From NCBI GenBank assembly GCA_922989275.2, contig OV277869.1, positions 19,354,189-19,418,188 on the forward strand: a DNA stretch of 64,000 bases, written 5' to 3'. Numbering within the stretch: the stretch's first letter is position 1; each line of letters begins with the position of its first letter. Source of the DNA: Gari tellinella (Eukaryota > Mollusca > Bivalvia > Cardiida > Psammobiidae). The position numbers and the translations under genes are program-made. This document shows, one piece after another, positions 58,329 through 64,000 of the stretch. The notes below the pieces were generated by a model, which was not told where the DNA came from, made no database searches, and worked only from the letters and a program-made list of their open reading frames with translations.

Positions 58329-60233
58329 TAGTAAAACGGACCTGAAGTAATGAGTTGGAATATAAAATACAGACTGTTTGGAGGACACAGTGTGTCCATT
58401 GAAAACAGTTTGGAAATAGATCAGACACCTGGTACTGTTTCCCGGCGCCTGACCTAGTTCCAAATTATTGCCACTCAGATTAAAAAAATGATGTGATATC
58501 CATTTTTTTGTTTTATTGCTGTTCGATCAGTATTGATTATCCGAAAAATAGTAACGTTTTCTCAGCTGTGTGCTTAGTTTAGTTTAACTCAAGTATATTC
58601 AGGAATATTGAATATGAAAACATTTTAGAATAGTGATACATACTATGTCCAATAAAGCATTAATACAATAGTTGCGCTTAGCCGAGTAAGAGTTTTAGAG
58701 CTATGTGAAACGCTCCTTGCTCGCGATTGTGCAAGTGAGAAAACAGTTACACTTTCATAACAAACAAGTACACTCATTGCAAACATGTTGGAGCCAGATT
58801 AGTAAATCACCAACACTTAAGAAAATTCTCCGTTTTTAAACTTCATTGTAATGAATTTTGCGTTCGTTCTCGTTTAACTGGAAATAATAGCGTATTCCCT
58901 CACTGCAATATGCACCAAACCAATAAAACTCGAATTTCATTTCCCCATTAATAGCTGGCACGGTCTTATAAACAATTTCGTCTTTGAGACGCGGTGGCAA
59001 ACACGTTGTTCTTTCCAGTTTGACAGAGACCGAAACCCCGATAACCCATGCATGTGAATGAAGAGAATTATTTTCTACTAGATTTGTAACGGTTTGTTTG
59101 AATGGCAAGCGGTTTGTATCGTGGTCTAAAGTCAATATTTATTGTTTGCAATAAACGTCCATATTTTGGATATAATCGCGTTTGGTGAGAGCTTTTAAAA
59201 TGTGTCTCCTATGGCATGTTTTACATTTACATTGTACATGCGGAAAATCAATAGCCCATTTCTCCATAGTTTGTTTTCAAAGTAAAAGACAGACATTAAA
59301 TTTTGCTTCAAACAGGTTGAAAGTAAAACAGACAAATCTAACGGCACATTGTACTACTCTAAGCAATCATCTGCTAGGATATAAAACTATTTCTATACAG
59401 TACATGTTCATATTCACGAGTGTATAAAAAAGGATTAAATCAAAAGCGCAAAATGCATTTTTATGGATTAATTTGTTACAATAAGATCAGTGATGATGTT
59501 GAAGTATAATTCTAGCCTAAAGCAGATATAAAAATGTACATTTGTATCTAAGTATATACATGTATATACTTACTTCACAGTTAAACATGCACAAAGGAAG
59601 AATTAAACGAATGGTAGTCATATGCAGTTAAATGTAGAACACGAAGCGATTTCTTAAATCTGAGTTTCAAACAGAAACCTGACCAGATTACTTGTGCCTT
59701 GAGTTTAATGTTGGCAATGTATATAAATGTTTTAGCAAAAACACGTTTTTGAACACGAAAGTCACAATCCGGTCGCCAATAGTATACCATATAAAGCTCA
59801 TGGTCCAATGTTATTAAGCATTTGAGTCACTGGCACCAGAGTCATGGACTTATTATGTGTATGTGTTTACTGTATGTAAACCTCTACTGAAAACTCTAAG
59901 TCTCTACAGGTCTATAGACTATCTATAATAAGGTGTTTTTTGTTTGTTTGTTTGTTTGAACTGTTTCTACGGGTAAGTAATGTCTATTATATGAAGGGGG
60001 AAATCTAGATGTGTACACTCTATAGTCTCTTTCTATTAGATTCTGGATCTAGATCCTATTTTGTCCGGTCGGTTAGCATTTGTCTGTTGTACGGGAATTG
60101 AAATAATAAAAAAATACGAGTTGTCTCTTTGCCTCTACACATAGATATACTGGTCTGCGATCTATTAGTATAAGATCTATAAGATATAGATTATTGATCT
60201 ATAAGATATAGATTATTGATCTATAAGACCCCC

Positions 60234-60252
60234 ACACACACACACACACACA
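60234..60252. repeat. (CA)n microsatellite
   Basis: A short pure CA run inside the foldback element. Confidence 0.85.
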
Positions 60253-60808
60253 CCCAACCGGTTAGCAATGTCTATTGTATGGGAATGGAATAACAAAAAA
60301 AAAAGATGAAAAACAAATAAAATAAAATAGATAGCTTGACGCTGGACATTTACCGGTCTGCCTATCTACTATTATAATAATAGATAGCAGACCGGTAGAT
60401 GCCTACAGTAGAGTCATCCCATATAGTTGTGTTTTTTTGTTTTATTTCACTCCACTACTAAAGACATTGCTAACCGGTTGGGAAAAAAATCTTTTAGATA
60501 TAGATCTAGAATCTAGACCTAATTGATACATGTATTATACTTATTGATAGCAGACCGGTATAGCGGCATCAAGTCAACTCAGATACATTTTATTTTAAAA
60601 ATGTAATTCCATTCCAATACATTAGACATTGCTAACAGGTCGGAGTAAATAGGATCTAGATCTAGAATGTAATAGATCTAGATACTGACAACAGACTTCC
60701 CCCTTCATATAATAGACATAACTGACCGGTAGATACAGTTAAAAACAAACACAAACACCTTACGATAGTCTAAATACCTGTGGAGAGTTATATTTTATAG
60801 TTCTATAT

Positions 60809-61326
60809 GAACTAAGGGTGTACCACGGTCATAGATTATACAATACTCAACCAAACAACACGGAGATTATTGTTTTAAACATTCGTTTTACAGTCTTGTG
60901 AACTGCTCTCCGGCCCTAAACTGACACAAACAAACAAATTCAACCAAACAACATGGGGAGTATTGTTTTAAACATTCGTTTTACGATTTGTGAACTACTC
61001 TCCGGCTCCACACTGAAACAAACAAACAAAGTAACAAAAAACCACTCTTTTTTTAATCATGCCATTGATCTTTTAATTATTTGACTCATTTTAAAAATGA
61101 CTTTACAAACATACTATAACAATTTTATAATCTTGGTAATAATATTGAAAGAATTTCTATGCTTCCATGCATCTCAATATTGTATCATTTTTATTGTGAA
61201 TGTATTTTTATTTGTCTTTCTTGCTTTGTATAGGTACATTTATATAATTACATGTGAAGCGCTTTTGAACCCACAACTCCTGTGTGAAAAGAGCGCTATA
61301 TAAATCGGGTATAATAATAATAATAA
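60809..61326 (+). mobile_element. SINE-like retroelement, copy 2, with 11-bp target-site duplication
   Basis: The perfect direct repeat TAGTTCTATAT flanks it (60798-60808 and 61327-61337). It carries the same tandem body and GAGCGCTATATAAATCGGGT (TAA)n tail as the copy at 52252-52780, in the opposite orientation. It inserted into the right arm of the foldback element, so it is younger than that element. Mobilisation by a LINE with the same tail is inferred. Confidence 0.85.
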
Positions 61327-61943
61327 TAGTTCTATATACCTTCTTATCGGTAGAGGTATAGATAAAGGAAACACATACACATAAAACGTCCATGACTCTG
61401 GTGCCAGTGGTTTGAGTTGAGTTTAAAATCGACCTCAAGCACCTGGCGCCGAGGTTATAAAACTTAAAACAAGCTCTGTGCTCAAAACTCAGAATTTTTC
61501 TCAGCTCTTAACACTTCAGCAAAACTGTCATTTTATAGCTAGTATTTCATGCAAAATTATACTGTAATGATGTTTCCAAATGAGGTCACAAAAATCAAAT
61601 AAAAGAGTGTTTTGTAAAACATAGAGCCTGTTATCGAAACTGAGTTTTGAGCACAGAGTTCGTTTTCAGTTTTATAACCTCGGGCCCTGATTGGTCATAT
61701 TTAAGCTAAAGCTTATAACCTTGGGCCAGGATAAAAAAGCTAGACACAAAATCTCGACATTAAAAGTACATATGGCATACAACGTGCTATCATTAAGCAT
61801 GTTTATATGAATGGAAGCTAAATTTATTACACCACTTACATGAAGCATTAAACCGTACTTTCATGTCATATTTATGACAGTTTATCACCCATTTTCTATG
61901 TTTATCCTCTAATACTCCACGGGCGACTGTTTTACAATCAACT

Positions 61944-62182
61944 ACAGTGGATACGTTATTCTTTCCCAATAAACGCGTTTACTATAAAAAGAATTATTTC
62001 CTTAGCATACAGTTTGGAGCAATATCAGACGCCGGGTAACCGGGTGTCTGATCAGGCTCCAAACTGTTTGCCGCTCAGATTAACATTACGAGTCAGAATT
62101 GACAAAAAGTAGTAATTTTCTACATGTTTGTGATTGCGTTTCGTTTGCGGTTAAACGGGAAAGAATAACGTTTTCCCTACTG
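61944..62182. mobile_element. Family A MITE, well preserved
   Basis: TA flanks both ends. Termini are CAGTGGATACGTTATTCTTT and AAGAATAACGTTTTCCCTAC followed by TG. It has the full palindrome around GACGCCGGGTAACCGGGTGT. Confidence 0.85.
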
Positions 62183-62189
62183 TATCATT

Positions 62190-63000
62190 TTATTGTGTTC
62201 AACTTTAAGTAAGCTGCATGTGAACTCATGTTAACCTTTGCAAGTAGTTTAGATCCAGAAGTCTCATCTGTATCCATATTGTTTGACAAGCTTAAATGAT
62301 TAGAAAGAAGCTGCAAAAAACAACAACCCTTAAAACTGTTCAGTCTTATCTGAATTCCCACCGCTGATGATATATTTTAAAGAAGATGACAGATAACTAA
62401 ACAAACAAAAAAAACACAACACGAAATATTTTGCAAAATGTAAATTGCACCTGTGTAAATTCATTTTTCCCCCGATGAATATTCTTACATAAACTTTGAA
62501 CATATCATATCTTCTGAACTATAACTTTGGCTCATAGAATAAGGAAACATTAATTTTCTTCAAAAAGGGGAATAGACTCATCACATCGAAAAATAACTAT
62601 AGTTAAAGAGTGCAAACCCATGTCAGAAGCTGTCTGATCTGGGTCTACATTGCTTTCAAATACATTAAAAGCATGATAATGTTTACGATGTCTACACTAT
62701 TCTCAAAAAGCGTCAATACACACTGTTAGCAGGAAAAGTGACAAGGATGAATTAGTAATTGGATGTAAAAAGTAGCATAATGAATGTGTAACAGTATATA
62801 GATATATGTATCAGTGTTAGAGACAATCATGTGTTAAGGAACGCAATGTGTGTTGTGAGGGTTGCGAACATATTGAATGCAGGTCAGACGCCCAAGTTAT
62901 TCCAAACTGTTTGACACTGATACTATTTTCTGAAACTGCAGACAAACAAACTCCGTACATTTTAATAGACTGTCATATTTGAAAACGACAACTTACACTG
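62190..63000. other. No gene recognised
   Basis: AT-rich DNA with two weak palindrome traces (CAGTTTAGATCCAG... at about 62244; GTCAGACGCCCAAG at about 62882). No exon-like signal. Confidence 0.4.
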
Positions 63001-63004
63001 TTTC

Positions 63005-63125
63005 TAGTATTGAAAACAGACGAGCACTTGAATCAGGTTGAACGTAAAGAAGAATGCACCTTCAGGTGCTTTCTTGTTTACTTTCAACCTGCTTTAAGCT
63101 ATCATCTGCCAGGATAAAGAAACTA
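63005..63125. mobile_element. Family C MITE
   Basis: CAGGTTGAACGTAAAGAAGA and TTTCTTGTTTACTTTCAACC pair around a central CACCTTCAGGTG. The shoulder TTTAAGCTATCATCTGCCAG matches other copies. Confidence 0.6.
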
Positions 63126-63345
63126 TTTATTTTATTTTCTTCATAAATGTTTTAATTGGAAATTCAGTGGAGGGACAAATTAACCGCGTAAAACGCTAAG
63201 AGTAAAGAGCTAAGAAGCGGGTAATGTAAGAATATACCAATTTCAATTTCAATTTCCTATCGTACATTCAGTTCATGTTATACATGAATATATGAGGAAA
63301 CTATCAATTTATCTTTGCATCCCTTACATGAAGGTTCGCACCTAC

Positions 63346-63377
63346 CGCGCCTTTGACAGACACTGTAAACTGATGCC
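63346..63377 (-). other. Candidate 32-nt microexon
   Basis: On the minus strand the acceptor GTTGATTTCACAG and donor GTAGGT bound 32 nt. In the phase left by the candidate at 63785 it reads GASVYSVCQRR with one cysteine. The evidence is splice consensus and phase only; such signals occur by chance. Confidence 0.25.
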
Positions 63378-63439
63378 CTGTGAAATCAACATACAGGACA
63401 GTCTCTCTAATACGACCATTAAATTGTGGTAATCATTTA

Positions 63440-63545
63440 ATTTAGGTGTTTAAATGTGACTACTTAAAGCAAGAAGACAATAAAACAAAAAGCTCCTTGA
63501 GGAGCTTTCTGTTTTACTGCCACTTTACTTTTAACTGCCACCTGT
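63440..63545. mobile_element. Family F hairpin element
   Basis: AAAAAGCTCCTTGAGGAGCT forms the hairpin, with ACTACTTAAAGCAAGAAGAC and TGCCACTTTACTTTTAACTG as shoulders. Confidence 0.55.
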
Positions 63546-63784
63546 ATTTTAAAGAACAATTAGCCATCGTTTTTATTGTCGAAATGTTTTAGTGTGTTTC
63601 GTTTGACTTAACCATTTGAAGCCTAACGAGTACTAACGAGGACATTAGCATACAGGGTAGACCACTGTGCGTTATGCTGTATATAAAATACACTGCAATG
63701 TATTAAGAACGCCATTGTTTATCTATAGTGGAGTCTTCTAGCAAGCAAACAGAGAGAGTTCATGGCATAAACTGGTTTCCTTAC

Positions 63785-63830
63785 CCACATACTGCCATGT
63801 TTTGAGAGCACTGGTAGTCTGTTTGACATT
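63785..63830 (-). other. Candidate cysteine-rich exon at the right edge
   Basis: On the minus strand a run reading YECQTDYQCSQNMAVCG ends at a donor GTAAGG (63779-63784 on +). The spacing C-x5-C-x6-C recalls extracellular cysteine-rich repeats and loosely the I-EGF2 exon's end. The 5' boundary is uncertain, because no good acceptor lies close. It may be part of another gene, a decayed exon, or chance. Confidence 0.3.
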
Positions 63831-63945
63831 CGTACCAGTATATTTTTTTAGTTAAAAATGAATCTTATTCAAAATTGTATAAATAAACCGAGACTACAAG
63901 ATCAAGCAAAGTTATTTCATGGCATTGGCTTCGTTGCGGTGGATA

Positions 63946-64000
63946 TAGTGGAGAAGACACTAATCTTCCCAAATAAACACATTTACGCTTTAACTTTTAT
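63946..64000. mobile_element. Family A MITE, cut by the window edge
   Basis: TAGTGGAGAAGACACTAATC and AAACACATTTACGCTTTAAC are the left end of a further copy. Confidence 0.65.

Larger units (their letters stand above)
59828..61409. mobile_element. 1.6-kb compound foldback element
   Basis: CACTGGCACCAGAGTCATGG at 59828 is repeated inverted at 61390-61409, and TTATGTGTATGTGTTT / AAACACATACACATAA extend the TIR to about 42 bp. Inside, GTCTATTATATGAAGGGGGA (59981) and TCCCCCTTCATATAATAGAC pairing at about 60700 form a second stem. The interior repeats ACCGGTTAGCAATGTCTATT motifs in both orientations. The right arm is interrupted by the retroelement at 60809-61326. No coding sequence was seen. 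Confidence 0.75.

Noticed and set aside
58836..59135. 99-codon minus frame, with a locally higher-GC central part
   Set aside because: It runs into a family A MITE end at about 58906 and matches no domain I know. A real exon in the central part cannot be excluded.

Overview
The window looks like AT-rich animal nuclear DNA, most probably from a marine bivalve mollusc. There is no operon structure. I recognise one spliced gene with short exons and canonical GT/AG introns, a decayed non-LTR retrotransposon with a microsatellite-like 3' tail, tRNA-derived SINEs, dense palindromic MITEs, and tandem arrays rich in TGACCT half-sites of a style I associate with molluscan genomes. The bivalve assignment is inference; nothing here fixes a species.

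The main gene is on the minus strand, from 41097 down to 26609. Eight coding exons join in phase and give a predicted protein of 278 residues. It has a signal peptide, integrin-beta type EGF repeats (I-EGF2, 3 and 4), an integrin beta-tail domain, and a short hydrophobic C-terminus followed at once by a stop and an AATAAA signal. It has no PSI, beta-I (MIDAS), hybrid or cytoplasmic NPxY segments: the signal-peptide exon is followed, in phase, by a 49-nt exon that leads straight into I-EGF2. It therefore reads as a 'headless, tailless' integrin-beta stalk. I consider this the most interesting object in the window. Two small cysteine-containing candidate exons at the right edge (63346-63377 and 63785 to about 63830, minus) may belong to another gene, but they are weak.

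Layout. 1-7 kb: a SINE with a 13-bp target-site duplication, a 5'-truncated LINE (about 1300-4440, minus) with one frameshift, and several MITEs. 7-26 kb: MITEs and foldbacks, a 344-bp tandem array (11.26-12.79 kb), a 2.2-kb TIR element (14.04-16.24 kb) and an approximately 300-bp tandem array (21.2-22.9 kb). 26.5-41.1 kb: the integrin-like gene, its introns filled with MITEs, two more tandem arrays and a cluster of CRE-like sites. 41-64 kb: no recognised gene until the right edge; MITEs, LINE and SINE 3' ends, and a 1.6-kb compound foldback.

MITE families recur throughout. Family A has TA-flanked termini beginning CAGTGGAGAA and a central GATCAGACGCCGGG hairpin (Tc1/mariner-like by TSD and terminus). 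Families B, C and D have TTAA flanks (piggyBac-like by target site), each with its own central hairpin. At 20.6-21.0 kb a D element sits exactly in the central TTAA of a C element, which documents both the target site and the order of insertion. No intact transposase was found. Boundaries of diverged copies are approximate.
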